Below are positions 1 through 8,602 of a DNA stretch of 64,000 nucleotides, one piece after another. How positions within the stretch are numbered: position 1 is the stretch's first letter; each line of letters opens with the position of its first letter. The stretch covers positions 62,001 through 126,000 of the forward strand of contig VANK01000007.1 in the NCBI GenBank assembly GCA_008682415.1, read 5' to 3'. The notes beneath the pieces are model-generated. The model saw only the letters and a list, made by a program, of their open reading frames with translations, was not told the DNA's origin and did no database searches. The position numbers and the translations under genes are program-made. The stretch is from Acidobacteria bacterium AB60 (GTDB lineage: Bacteria > Acidobacteriota > Terriglobia > Terriglobales > Acidobacteriaceae).

Positions 1-1830
1 CATCGTCTCGAAGTAGCCCGGCATCGCGATCCCCACCGCCGCGTCCGGCTCGTCCCCCAGCGCCACCGGCCGCCCCTGGATATTGAAGGACACCGTGGCC
101 GAGTGGTTCCCCATCGGCAGCGGCCACCCCGCGGACACCGCCTCCACTCCGGGAATCGCCGCAACCCGCTTCAGCAACTGTTCGTAGGCCAGGTAATGCG
201 GATCGTGTCGTCCCGGCACAAACGGAACTCCTACCCGAAACGTCAGCAGGTGCTTCGCATCGAACCCCGGGTCCACCTGCAGAATCTTTACGAAGCTCCG
301 CATCAGCAGACCGGCGCCAATCAGCAGCACCATCCCAATCGCCGTCTGCGCCACCACCAGGCCGTCATGCAGCCGGTGCTGCGCCTTTCCGCCCGCCACG
401 CTCCGCGAGCCGTCGCGCAACGCCGCCGCCGGAGCGGAACGCGAGAGCCGCCACGCCGGAAACGCCCCGAACGAAAGCCCCGTCGCCAGCGACGCCAGAA
501 CAACAAACCCAAGCACGCGCACATCCATGCCCGCATCGCTGATGCGCGGCACCTCCACCGGCAGATACTTCAGCATCACCCGCAACAGGCCGTAGCCGAG
601 ACCCATCCCCGCCAGTCCGCCACACAGCGAAAGAAGCAGCGACTCCAGCAGCAGCTGCCGTATCAGCGACCCCCGCGATGCGCCGATCGCCGTGCGCAAC
701 GCAAACTCCGCGCTCCGCCGCGAACCCCGTGCCAGCAGCAGCCCCGCCACGTTCGCGCACACCAGCAGCAACACCAGGAACACCGCCCCGAACAGCAGCC
801 GGAGACCCCCGCGCGTGTCGCCCGTCAGGTGCTCAAGCTCCGGCTCCACCAGCGCCGAGGTGAGACGTTTGTTCGAGTCCGGATACCGTTGCGCCAGGTT
901 GCCCGCAATCACGCTCAGGTCGGCCTTCGCCTGCTCCACCGTCACTCCCGGCTTCAGCCGCCCAAGCACCCCCAGCGTGTCGTAGCCCCGCTGCTGCGTA
1001 GCCGGGCTCCGGCCATCCGCGTCATCGGCAATCGACTTCCACAAAACCGGTGCCGCGCCGTCCAGCGGAAACTGGAATCCCGCCGGCATCACCCCCGCCA
1101 CCGTGTAGTTGTCGCCGTCAATCCGTATCGGCTTGCCCACAACCTCTCGCGACGAACCAAACGCCTGCTGCCAAAACGCGTAACTCAGCATCACCGTATG
1201 ATTCCCGGCCTTCTCGTCCTCCCACCGGAAATCGCGTCCTAACAGCGGTGCGACCCGCAGCACATCGAAGAAGTTGGCGGACACCACCCGCGCCTCCAGG
1301 CGCTGCGACTCGCCCCGGATCTCCATCGTTACCGTGCCGTCCCGGTACGATGCCAGCCCCTCCAGCGTGTGATTGTCCGCGCGCCAGTCGAAGTAGTTCG
1401 GGTAGCTCAGGCTGTCCATCGCCGTTCCCGGCAGCGAGTGGTCCTGCTCGCTCGCCCATACCAGCCGGTCGGGCTCCGGGAAGGGAAGCGGGCTCAGCAG
1501 CACCGCGTTCACCAGGCTGAAGATCGCCGTCGTCGCGCCGATCCCAATCGCCAGGATCAGGATCGCGATCACGCTGAAACCCGGTGCCCGCAGCAACTGC
1601 CGCATCGCGTACCGCATATCCCGCAGCACCCGCTCGGCCTGCGACCATCCCCACGCCTCGTGCGTCTGCTCGCGAATCAGCGTCGTGTTTCCGAATGCGC
1701 GCAGCGCCGCATAGCGCGCCTCCTCCGCCGGAACTCCGCTCGCGCGCTGCTCCTCTTCCTCAAGCTCCAGGTCCGCCCGCAGCTCCCGCTCCAAATCCTC
1801 ATTTCGCTTCCTGCCCGGCCACCACCGCAT
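1..1830 (-). CDS. ABC transporter permease of the acidobacterial duplicated orphan permease (ADOP) type, C-terminus cut by window edge
   Basis: The reverse strand is open from an ATG at 1830 to the window edge, giving 610 residues. The N-terminal ~80 residues (MRWWPGRKRNEDLERELRAD, then a Glu-rich stretch and an ARYAALRAFGN-like segment) are the cytoplasmic lead-in typical of acidobacterial orphan permeases. A first membrane segment follows (LILAIGIGATTAIFSLVNAV), then a large periplasmic MacB-like region. The second half has a three-helix FtsX-type block (LLFGAVFLVLLLVCANVAGL, SRRSAEFALRTAIGASRGS), and a second periplasmic domain is beginning at the edge. The ATPase partner is absent, as usual for ADOP. 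The gene starts one base after the padR stop codon, so the two are cotranscribed. Natural substrate is unknown; a role in export or lipoprotein/peptide handling is inference from MacB. The missing part should hold the last periplasmic domain and three helices. Confidence 0.9.
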   Translation of the reverse strand, partial: MRWWPGRKRNEDLERELRADLELEEEEQRASGVPAEEARYAALRAFGNTTLIREQTHEAWGWSQAERVLRDMRYAMRQLLRAPGFSVIAILILAIGIGATTAIFSLVNAVLLSPLPFPEPDRLVWASEQDHSLPGTAMDSLSYPNYFDWRADNHTLEGLASYRDGTVTMEIRGESQRLEARVVSANFFDVLRVAPLLGRDFRWEDEKAGNHTVMLSYAFWQQAFGSSREVVGKPIRIDGDNYTVAGVMPAGFQFPLDGAAPVLWKSIADDADGRSPATQQRGYDTLGVLGRLKPGVTVEQAKADLSVIAGNLAQRYPDSNKRLTSALVEPELEHLTGDTRGGLRLLFGAVFLVLLLVCANVAGLLLARGSRRSAEFALRTAIGASRGSLIRQLLLESLLLSLCGGLAGMGLGYGLLRVMLKYLPVEVPRISDAGMDVRVLGFVVLASLATGLSFGAFPAWRLSRSAPAAALRDGSRSVAGGKAQHRLHDGLVVAQTAIGMVLLIGAGLLMRSFVKILQVDPGFDAKHLLTFRVGVPFVPGRHDPHYLAYEQLLKRVAAIPGVEAVSAGWPLPMGNHSATVSFNIQGRPVALGDEPDAAVGIAMPGYFETM

Positions 1831-1831
1831 C

Positions 1832-2200
1832 TCAGCTCTCCTCGGCCGCCGGCCACATCACACGCGCCACCGCCTCAGCCATCTGCTTCCACTGCGACTC
1901 CTCCACCACCAGCTGCTTCTTGCCCTTCTCCGTCAGCCGGTAGTACTTGAACTCCCGGTTGCGGTCCGGCGCCGTCTCCCACTTCGACGTCACCCAGCCC
2001 CGCTTCTCCAGCCGGTGCAGTGCCGGATACAGCGAGCCATGCTGCATCTGCAGAAAATCGTTGGTGGTCCGCTGAATGTGTTTGCCGATCTGGTGCCCAT
2101 GCGCCGGCCCATACAACAGCGTCCGCAAAATAAGCATGTCCAGCGTGCCTTGCAGCAGGCTGGACCGTTGCTGTTGCGTCTCTTTTTCCATGGAAGACAT
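1832..2200 (-). CDS. PadR-family transcriptional repressor
   Basis: A 122-residue protein with the PadR winged-helix signature: LLQGTLDMLILRTLLYGPAHGHQIGKHI opens helix 1-2, MQHGSLYPALHRLEKRGWV forms the recognition helix and wing, and KYYRLTEKGKKQL ends the wing. A C-terminal dimerisation helix follows. An upstream ATG at 2233 is in frame, and the frame also runs further back through the repeat array. A strong -35/-10 pair lies at 2251-2223, so transcription should begin near 2215 and only the ATGs at 2200 or 2191 are usable. 2200 is chosen because GAGGG precedes it. PadR repressors are usually autoregulatory and are paired with ADOP permeases throughout Acidobacteria. Here the permease follows after one base. 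Confidence 0.93.
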   Translation of the reverse strand: MSSMEKETQQQRSSLLQGTLDMLILRTLLYGPAHGHQIGKHIQRTTNDFLQMQHGSLYPALHRLEKRGWVTSKWETAPDRNREFKYYRLTEKGKKQLVVEESQWKQMAEAVARVMWPAAEES

Positions 2201-2222
2201 CCGACCCTCGCTCTTGGCAGTG

Positions 2223-2251
2223 ATAGTAGACATCCGACCATCAACTGTCAA
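2223..2251 (-). promoter_or_regulatory. Sigma-70-like promoter for padR-permease operon, with repeated motif as possible PadR site
   Basis: Reading the reverse strand, TTGACA (2251-2246) is followed by a 17-base spacer and TACTAT (2228-2223), a near-consensus sigma-70 pair. The sequence GGTCGGATGTCT occurs twice, once inside the spacer and once over the chosen padR start (about 2205-2194). A direct repeat over promoter and start is a plausible PadR operator, but that is inference. Confidence 0.7.
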
Positions 2252-2274
2252 GAACCCCGAACTAATTGATTCAG

Positions 2275-2885
2275 GCGGGCAGGGATGCCCCGTAGGCGCC
2301 AGGGATATGAGCCCCGCGCTTCTCATCGGGCAATGATCCCCGAATAACAACCGAAAGAGCGTTGAACGAACCACCTGCCCCGTAGGCGCAAAGGGTATTG
2401 GCCCCGCGCTTCTGATCGGGCAATGATCCCCGAATAACAACCGAAAGAGCGCGGAACGAAACGCCTGCCCCGCAGGGGCAAAGGGTATTAGCCCCGCGCT
2501 TCTGATCGGGCAATGATCCCCGAATAACAACCGAAAGAGCGCGGAACGAAACGCCTGCCCCGTAGGCGCAAAGGGTATTAGCCCCGCGCTTCTGATCGGA
2601 CAATGATCCCCGAATAACACCGAAAGAGCGCGGAACGAAACGCCTGCCCCGCAGGGGCAAAGGGTATTAGCCCCGCGCTTCAGCGTGGGGAAAAAGGCCC
2701 ACGATGTACACCCCGGAGTCCCGTAGGGACGGCACCCCGGGTCGGGCAATGATCCCCGAATAACACCGAAAGAGCGCGGAACGAAACGCCTGCCCCGCAG
2801 GGGCAAAGGGTATTAGCCCCGCGCTTCAGCGTGGGGAAAAAGGCCCACGATGTACCCCCCGGAGTCCCGTAGGGACGGCACCCCA
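2275..2885. repeat. Tandem repeat array with ~90-base period, short hairpins in each unit
   Basis: The unit begins CCTGCCCCG(T/C)AGG and recurs at about 2374, 2464, 2554, 2643 and 2789, with a diverged first unit near 2285. The period is 90, 90, 89, then 146 because the last units carry an extra segment (GCGTGGGGAAAAAGG, then GTCCCGTAGGGAC and GGCACCCC). Most units contain a TGCCCC-GYA-GGGGCA type hairpin. The reverse strand stays open across much of the array and would encode a repetitive, low-plausibility peptide. I treat it as non-coding repeat DNA between padR and the next gene. Confidence 0.9.
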
Positions 2886-2920
2886 TTGGTCACCGCGCAC
2901 GGGACAGTCCCAGCCCGCCC

Positions 2921-4063
2921 TCAGCCGCGCTTCACCAGCGTGTACGTGTTCACCCAGTTCACCTCCCACGTCTTCCCGCCGTCATCGGAAAAGGACTGCT
3001 CCGATTCCGCCGCGTTATCGCCAATCGGCCAGATGCGGAACCGCACCAGGATCGCTCGCCCGTTGTACGGCTCCTGATCGTAGAACTCCCCCCTTCCGTC
3101 CTTGAACTCCCCGACAATTGGCTGGCCGGTAGGCGTGTTCAGCATCCCCACGCCGCTCGTGGCGAAGTTCACGCTCCACTGGTGCGTCTCCGGATTGAAC
3201 AGCCGCAGGGCCAGCAATTCCAAATGTCCCGTCGGCCCATCCGCCTCCACCTCCGCAAGATTGGCCCGGCCCCCCCACACCTTGCTGTTCACCGTCGTCC
3301 CCTCCATCTCCGTCCAGGTCGTCGATCCCGTCAGCGGATGCTGCAGCCGCCGCATGTGGATCTTCCACGTGCCCAGATCCCAGTCAAAGTCGTGTTGCAC
3401 ACTCGTCTCCGCCGTGGTGTGCTGCTCCATCGCCTTGTCCGCACTCTCCCGCGTCAACTCGCCCTGAAAAGCCGCCGCCCACGTCTTCCCGCCGTCGCTC
3501 GAATACGACTCCTCGTAGCGATGCGCATCCGGCGTGATCCCCGACCACACCCCGCGCACCAGGATTGCCCTGCCGTGGAACGTGTCCTGCGAGTACAACT
3601 CTCCCCGCCCATCCTTGAACGAACCGATCAGCGGATTGCCCATGGTCCCCGACTGGCTGTTGGCGAACCACTGGGTCCACTGGTGCGCCTCTGGGTTATA
3701 CAGAAAAAGCGTCATCCCCTCCCAGTGTCCCTTCGGCCCGTCCGCCTCAATCTCCTCCAGCGCCGCGCGTCCGTCCCACACCTTCCGCACCGTGACCGTG
3801 CCGTTCAGCTCCATCGCTTCGCCCGATCCGGAAAAGGGATCCAGCACCCGCCGGATATGCGTATGCCAGACCCCGAAGTTGAAATCAAAATCGTGCCGCC
3901 CGTCGCGCGTCCGGTCGGCCTCCTGCAGCGCCGCCAGCGGCGTGGTCGAAGGGGCAGCCAGCGCCACCGGAATCCATGCAAACAAGGTCGCGGTCATGAG
4001 CAGCCCAAGGCCGCCTCCGCGCAGACCGCGAAAAGCACTTAGCGAGTTGTTAGCGTTCGTCAT
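2921..4063 (-). CDS. Secreted protein with two tandem DUF1579-like (lipocalin-like) domains
   Basis: From the ATG at 4063 the protein is 380 residues. It starts with a signal peptide (positively charged start, then GLGLLMTATLFAWIPVALA). Two homologous ~160-residue halves follow. Each opens HDFDFNFGVWHTHIRR or HDFDWDLGTWKIHMRR, and each carries KVWDGRA/KVWGGRA, ADGPxGHWE/ADGPTGHLE, (F/L)NPExHQW, a GxFKDGRGE motif, GRAILVR and SSDGGKTW/SDDGGKTWE. The pattern is an internally duplicated beta-barrel fold of the DUF1579 sort, seen in secreted acidobacterial proteins. Function is unknown. An upstream in-frame ATG at 4123 would overlap the divergent regulator at 4105, so the shorter start is preferred. 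Divergent arrangement with that regulator suggests, but does not prove, control by it. Confidence 0.8.
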   Translation of the reverse strand: MTNANNSLSAFRGLRGGGLGLLMTATLFAWIPVALAAPSTTPLAALQEADRTRDGRHDFDFNFGVWHTHIRRVLDPFSGSGEAMELNGTVTVRKVWDGRAALEEIEADGPKGHWEGMTLFLYNPEAHQWTQWFANSQSGTMGNPLIGSFKDGRGELYSQDTFHGRAILVRGVWSGITPDAHRYEESYSSDGGKTWAAAFQGELTRESADKAMEQHTTAETSVQHDFDWDLGTWKIHMRRLQHPLTGSTTWTEMEGTTVNSKVWGGRANLAEVEADGPTGHLELLALRLFNPETHQWSVNFATSGVGMLNTPTGQPIVGEFKDGRGEFYDQEPYNGRAILVRFRIWPIGDNAAESEQSFSDDGGKTWEVNWVNTYTLVKRG

Positions 4064-4104
4064 GCCCGCAGTGTAGGCTGAGAACACGTCGCCTTCGCCC
4101 ACGT

Positions 4105-5412
4105 ATGTCGCTCGATTTTTCAAAGGAAATTCAAAGCCCTGCCGAAACAGCCTTCCGCTTCGGCGCCTTCGAGCTATCGCCCCGCGACCGCCTGTTCAAA
4201 CGCGATGGCATCCCCGTCCCCCTCCAGCCCAAAGCCTTCGACGCGCTCCTCTGCCTCGTCCGCCGCGCCCGCCACCTCGTCAGCAAAAGGGAACTCACCA
4301 ACATCCTCTGGCCGCAGGTCCACGTCAGCGAAGCCAATCTCACCAACACCATCGTCAGCCTCCGCAAGGTCGTCGGCCGCGATGCCATCCGTACCATCTC
4401 CAAACACGGATACAGCTTCGAACTCCCCGTCTCCGGCGAACCAGGCGTCGCCCGCGCTACCTTCGAGCGCTTCATGCGCGCCCGGGAACTCACCGCCCAG
4501 CGCTCCCTCGAATCCATGACCCTGGCCCGCGACCTCTACTGGATCTGCCTCGCCGAAGACCCCGGCTTCGCCGCCGCCTGGGCCTGGCTCGGCCGATGCT
4601 GCTGGTTCCTGGGCAAATTCGGCTCCACCCCTTCCGCCAATCTCCAGCTCGCCCAGTCCGCTCTCCAGCGCGCCTTCATCCTCGATCCCGACCTCGCCGC
4701 CGCTCACCAGTTCTACACCTTCGTTGAGGTCGATACCGGCCGCGCGCCCGAAGCCATGCAGCGCCTGTTCGCCCGCCTCCAGCGCCACCCCGGCGAGCCC
4801 GAATCCCTCGCCGGCCTCGTCCAGGTTCTGCGCTTCTGCGGCCTCCTCCACGAGTCCATCCAGGCCCACAAGCAAGCTGCCTCCATGGATCCCGCCATCA
4901 CCACCAGCGTCGCCCACAGCCTCTTCCTCACCGGAGACTACGCCGGGGCCATCGGCAGCTACGGCGGCCGCGCCGCCTACTACCTCGATGCCGCCGCCTG
5001 GGCCGCCATGGGCAAACGCAAGCGCGCCCAAACCCTCCTCCGCGACCGCCTCAACGCCATCCCCCTCTCCCGCCTCATGACCGCGCTCATGAGCTCCCTC
5101 CTCGCTCTTCTCGAAGACAGACCCGACGAAGCCGTGCGCCTCATGCAAGCCTCCGATACCAGCTGCGATCCCGAGATCCAGCTCTACTTCGCGCGCCACT
5201 ACGCCCGGCTCGGCCTCCTCGACACCGCCGCCGCCGCGCTCCAGGCCGCCGCGCGCTCCGGCTTCACCTGCGCTCCCCTCACCCTCAAGTCAGACGTGTG
5301 GCTCGCCGCCCTGCACAAACACCCCGCCTTCCCCGCGCTCCTTCAAGACGCCGAATCCAGCTGCAGTCGCGCCCAGCGCCTCTTCCACACCTACAAATCC
5401 GTCGACCAGTAA
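4105..5412 (+). CDS. Winged-helix (OmpR/CadC-type) regulator with TPR-like C-terminal region
   Basis: 435 residues. Residues ~17-110 are a Trans_reg_C winged helix: FGAFELSPRDRLFKRDG, LQPKAFDALLCLVRRA, SKRELTNILWPQVHVSEANL, then ISKHGYSFELPV as the C-terminal hairpin. The rest is Ala/Leu-rich helical repeat resembling tetratricopeptide repeats (FAAAWAWLGRCCWFLGKFG, ALQRAFILDPDLAAAHQFY, LYFARHYARLGLLDTAAAAL). There is no membrane segment between the domains, unlike CadC, so it is probably a soluble one-component regulator. This architecture is common in Acidobacteria. It diverges from the DUF1579-like gene with only ~40 bases between start codons, so a shared regulatory region is likely. The signal sensed is unknown. 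Confidence 0.85.
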   Translation: MSLDFSKEIQSPAETAFRFGAFELSPRDRLFKRDGIPVPLQPKAFDALLCLVRRARHLVSKRELTNILWPQVHVSEANLTNTIVSLRKVVGRDAIRTISKHGYSFELPVSGEPGVARATFERFMRARELTAQRSLESMTLARDLYWICLAEDPGFAAAWAWLGRCCWFLGKFGSTPSANLQLAQSALQRAFILDPDLAAAHQFYTFVEVDTGRAPEAMQRLFARLQRHPGEPESLAGLVQVLRFCGLLHESIQAHKQAASMDPAITTSVAHSLFLTGDYAGAIGSYGGRAAYYLDAAAWAAMGKRKRAQTLLRDRLNAIPLSRLMTALMSSLLALLEDRPDEAVRLMQASDTSCDPEIQLYFARHYARLGLLDTAAAALQAAARSGFTCAPLTLKSDVWLAALHKHPAFPALLQDAESSCSRAQRLFHTYKSVDQ

Positions 5413-5540
5413 TGCACGCTCCGGTTTGAACCCAAATCCCATCGATGCTACGATCGAATCCATAACTACCCTCGCACCCAGTTCTCACGTCGCTGTTTGG
5501 AGGATGTTTGATCCCGCGCTGATCCAAAGGCTCCTCCGCA

Positions 5541-5948
5541 ATGACTGCTGTCCCTCCTAAACTAAAAGTCCTCGTCGTCGACAATGAGCGCCTGATTGCC
5601 GACTCCCTCGTCCTCATCCTCAAGCAGAACGGATGCGACGCCACCGCCGCCTACAGCGGAGAAGAGTCCGTCCGCCTCGCCGCCGCTCTCGCCCCCGACG
5701 TGCTGATCTCCGACGTCATCATGGGCGCCATGAATGGCATCGCCGCCGCCCTCACCATCCGCGCCGCCCATCCCGCGTGCGACATCCTCCTCGTCTCCGG
5801 GAACCACTCCACCGGCGCCCTCCTCGAGCAGGCCCGCGCCGCCGGCCATCACTTCGAGGCCCTCGCCAAGCCCGTCCATCCGCGCTGGCTCCTGCAGCGG
5901 CTGGGGCTCTCCCAAACCGGCATGCCCCTGGGCCCCGATCCCCTCTAA
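5541..5948 (+). CDS. Single-domain response regulator (receiver only)
   Basis: 135 residues forming one receiver domain: VLVVDNERLIADSL contains the acidic pocket (D14 with N15/E16), LISDVIMGAMNG the phosphoacceptor Asp, ILLVSGNHS the switch Ser region, and EALAKPVHP the conserved Lys-Pro. No output domain follows; the protein ends ~25 residues after the Lys-Pro. No histidine kinase is adjacent, so it is an orphan that may act by protein contact or phosphate transfer. Codon use is strongly C-ending like its neighbours. Confidence 0.88.
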   Translation: MTAVPPKLKVLVVDNERLIADSLVLILKQNGCDATAAYSGEESVRLAAALAPDVLISDVIMGAMNGIAAALTIRAAHPACDILLVSGNHSTGALLEQARAAGHHFEALAKPVHPRWLLQRLGLSQTGMPLGPDPL

Positions 5949-5987
5949 CCCCCCTGCCTCGCAAACCACCCCGGCTACACTGGTTCT

Positions 5988-6557
5988 ATGCACGACCGCG
6001 AACGCGCCAGGCGTGCTCTGGGCCCCGTCTCCATTGCCCCTCCCGACCCATCCTGGCCCCAACACTTCGCCCGCGAACGCGATCGCCTGAGGCCCTTCCT
6101 CGGTCCCCGCGCCGACCAGCTCCAGCACTACGGCAGCACCGCCGTCCCCGGCCTCTCCGCCAAACCCATCATCGACATGATGGGTCCCGTCGACTCCCTC
6201 GCCGAAGCCGACCTCCTCGGCCACAACCTCATCGCCGCGGGATACCACCCCATCGATGCAGGCTTTCTCAAGCGCCGGTTCTTCCGCAGAGGCGCCGAAC
6301 ACGCCCCTCTCGCCTGGCACCTCCACCTCGTCGTCGCCCCCGCCTGGCCCATCAAGAACGAACTGCTCCTGCGCGACTGGCTCATCCACCATCCCGCCGT
6401 CGCCCGCGCCTACCAAGCCCTCAAATTGCGCCTCGCCCAGACATGCGGGGACGACATGCCCCGCTACACCGACGGCAAAACCGCCTTCCTGCGCAGCGCC
6501 GTCAACGACGCCCGCCGCAGCCTTGGCCTCCCGCCGGAACAGGATTGGGACGAATAG
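5988..6557 (+). CDS. GrpB/UPF0157 family nucleotidyltransferase-fold protein
   Basis: 189 residues. Family hallmarks are visible: DPSWPQHFARERDRL near the start, YGSTAVPGLSAKPIIDMM at about 48-65 (the GSTAVPGL-(A/S)KPIID signature of the minimal nucleotidyltransferase fold), and a C-terminal helical LRDWLIHHPAVARAYQALK segment that often precedes a YTDGKTAF motif, present here. No substrate is established for this stand-alone family; members occur alone or fused to CoaE. It starts 39 bases after the receiver gene and may be cotranscribed. Confidence 0.9.
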   Translation: MHDRERARRALGPVSIAPPDPSWPQHFARERDRLRPFLGPRADQLQHYGSTAVPGLSAKPIIDMMGPVDSLAEADLLGHNLIAAGYHPIDAGFLKRRFFRRGAEHAPLAWHLHLVVAPAWPIKNELLLRDWLIHHPAVARAYQALKLRLAQTCGDDMPRYTDGKTAFLRSAVNDARRSLGLPPEQDWDE

Positions 6558-6666
6558 CTCCATCTCAGCCCCCCGTGCACCACCCGCCCAAACCTCAGAC
6601 GCCGCCAACCGGTATCCTGCATTCAGGCCCGGGCTCGCCCATCAGCCCGCGCCAGCGAGGTCCCCT

Positions 6667-7191
6667 ATGAGCACATCCCCCTCTGAAGCTCCTTCCGTCG
6701 AACCCTGGCTCCGCGGCACCTACGCCGACGTCCCCGCCGCCGGCCGCGCCGTCCTCCACGCCCTCGACCTCGCCGCCGAAGACATCCACCGCGCCGCCGC
6801 CGACCTCACCGACCTCGAGGCCCACGCCCGCCCCCTCGGCCTGCCCTCCCTCGCCTTCCACCTCCGCCACGTCGCCCGCTCCATCGACCGCATCCTCACC
6901 TACGCCGAAGGAAGCCAGCTCACACCCGATCAGCTCTCCGCCCTCAAGGCCGAGCAGACCGGCTCCGAACCCCTCGCCGACCTCCTCGCCGAACTCGACC
7001 GCTCCCTCGCCAACGCCGTCCCCCGCGTCCGCAGCCTCGCCTCCGCCGACCTCGAAACCTTCCGCGGCGTCGGCCGCAAGCAGCTCCCCACCAGCGCCGG
7101 CGGCGCCCTCATCCATGTCGCCGATCACACCCAGCGGCATACCGGTCAAATCGTCACTACCAGCAAGATTCTCAAAGCCCTTCGTAGCTAA
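6667..7191 (+). CDS. DinB-superfamily (DinB/YfiT four-helix bundle) protein
   Basis: 174 residues from ATG 6667. It has the DinB-like helical bundle layout with the three dispersed metal-ligand histidine positions: LAFHLRHVARSIDRIL in helix 2 and ALIHVADHTQRHTGQIVTT near the C-terminus, where HVADHTQRHxGQ is the hallmark. The family includes bacillithiol/mycothiol-type thiol transferases and many uncharacterised proteins; which applies here cannot be told. The frame is open far upstream across the GrpB gene in another frame, so the start was set by the domain boundary. A second, unrelated-looking DinB protein lies at 9315-9821. Confidence 0.82.
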   Translation: MSTSPSEAPSVEPWLRGTYADVPAAGRAVLHALDLAAEDIHRAAADLTDLEAHARPLGLPSLAFHLRHVARSIDRILTYAEGSQLTPDQLSALKAEQTGSEPLADLLAELDRSLANAVPRVRSLASADLETFRGVGRKQLPTSAGGALIHVADHTQRHTGQIVTTSKILKALRS

Positions 7192-7537
7192 ACCTGCCCA
7201 CCCCCGCCTTCGCCGCTGCATCCAAGCACGCGTCCGGGGTCGCCTGCCCGGAACGGCATATTAAAAATGGTTGCTTGTGGATCGAGCAGACATTCGGCGC
7301 GCGCGAGCCTGTTTTCCCTCTCCGGCGCCCCCCAGTCGCGGCAATCCTATACCAGAGAAACAACTTATCTTCTTTGCTCTAGCGCAAACTAAGCCTCAAA
7401 AATGAACAAATCTTCATTTGCGCCGCGCGCAACGCTCACAACTCCTTGCCGATGAGCCCCCATCCTAGCGCCCAGCAGTACCACATCGGGGGACAACACA
7501 AAACAAAAACAAAGCAATCAGTGATCAAGGAGACACA
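7192..7537 (+). other. Intergenic region, relatively AT-rich, upstream of the lipoprotein gene
   Basis: No convincing gene is seen on either strand. Composition shifts from very GC-rich to A/T-rich between about 7260 and 7430 and again over 7500-7537, ending with AAGGAG seven bases before the ATG at 7538. This suits a promoter and untranslated leader for that gene. A TGTGGATCG near 7275 resembles a DnaA box but is isolated. Confidence 0.5.
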
Positions 7538-8056
7538 ATGAGAGGTTCTCGCTTAGCAGCACTAACGCTAACTCTCGCGTCATGTGCCCTCACTCTTTCG
7601 GCCTGCTACGCCCAGACTCCCGACGAACAACCAGGCCAATCCCTCCCCATGCAAACCAACGTCGGCGCCGGCTTTAACTGCGGCCGCGTCAGCTCCCCTC
7701 TCTACTGCTACGGCATCCCCGTTACCGTCAATGGCGTCCCCGGAGGAACCTTCTGGATCGACACCTACCTCACCGGCTACAACGCCCAGACCGGTTTTAT
7801 CGTCTGGTACGGCGTAGCCGACCTCGCTGAGGCACACGTCACCAGCAACAGCTACGTCGGCTCCTCCAGCATGCCGTCCTCCATCACCGTCAACTTCTCC
7901 GGCGACACCAATGACGGCGACGGCGGCTCCTATACCGGCACCATGACGCTTAACTTCACCTACTACTACTCTTCCGGGGGTGGGGGAAGGGGAGGCGCCG
8001 GCGCCGGATACCGGTTCATCTGCACCGGCGGCACCGTCAACGTCACATACCGATAA
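7538..8056 (+). CDS. Small exported probable lipoprotein, unknown function
   Basis: 172 residues, with an AAGGAG ribosome site ideally spaced. The N-terminus has a basic start, a hydrophobic core and a TLSAC lipobox-like motif at about residues 18-22, predicting lipid attachment at Cys22. The mature part is Gly/Ser/Thr/Tyr-rich and beta-prone, with three further cysteines (FNCGRV, LYCYG and FICTGG). It ends in a GGGGRGGAGAGYRF stretch before a final beta segment. I do not recognise a family. Surface location is inferred from the signal alone. Confidence 0.7.
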   Translation: MRGSRLAALTLTLASCALTLSACYAQTPDEQPGQSLPMQTNVGAGFNCGRVSSPLYCYGIPVTVNGVPGGTFWIDTYLTGYNAQTGFIVWYGVADLAEAHVTSNSYVGSSSMPSSITVNFSGDTNDGDGGSYTGTMTLNFTYYYSSGGGGRGGAGAGYRFICTGGTVNVTYR

Positions 8057-8602
8057 AAACTACGGGCGAGCCGCCCCTGCCCTTCGCCATCGGCAAGCGG
8101 TTCGCCCGTTGTCCCCCGAGATCTGCCCTGAAAATTCCGCCTCAGAAAAGTCCGCTCCTCCACAGACCTGTCATCCCGCACCCTGAGCACAGCGAAGGGA
8201 GAGGGATCCGCAGTTGCTCTTGTCGTTGCTCTTTTCCTGCTCCCGGGTGCCGCACGGCGACATGGATGACTGCTGTTGTCCTATCCCAGCGTGTCGAACT
8301 CCCCAACGCTCTGCCGTGAAAATACTCCCATCTCAAAAAAAGTCCGCTCCTCCAGAGACCTGTCATCCCGCACCCTGAGCACAGCGAAGGGGGAGGGATC
8401 CGCAGTTGCTCTTGTCGTTGCTCTTTTCCTGCTCTCGGGCGCTGCACGTCGCCGTGGATGACTGCTGTTGTCCTATCCCAGCGTGTCGAACTCCTCCATC
8501 TCAAAAAAGTCCGCTCCTCCAGAGACCTGTCATCCCGCACCCTGTCGTTGCTCTTTTCCTGCTCTCGGGTGCCGCACGGCGCCGTGGATGACTGCTGTTG
8601 TG
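8057..8602. repeat. Three-unit tandem repeat downstream of ribA carrying copies of the ribA 3' end
   Basis: Units begin AAAAGTCCGCTCCTCC at about 8146, 8338 and 8505 (spacing ~192 and ~167). They continue through CATCCCGCACCCTGAGCACAG, CGTTGCTCTTTTCCTGCT and GGATGACTGCTGTTGT. The first two units end in a 21-base sequence identical to the last six codons plus stop of ribA (at 8281 and ~8472); the third runs directly into the real ribA end at 8603. The third unit lacks the middle segment. No coding potential is credible here. A further copy of part of the unit, inverted, lies near 38.37-38.43 kb. Confidence 0.9.

Noticed and set aside
1832-2806. 324-residue open frame joining padR to the repeat array
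   Set aside because: Its N-terminal two-thirds is translation of the 90-base repeat, and the promoter for padR lies inside it; only the last 122 residues are the real protein.
7270-7282. DnaA box
   Set aside because: A single TGTGGATCG without a cluster is expected by chance; not reported as an origin site.
8057-8602. Insertion sequence or its remnant
   Set aside because: No transposase, terminal inverted repeats or target-site duplication; structure is tandem.
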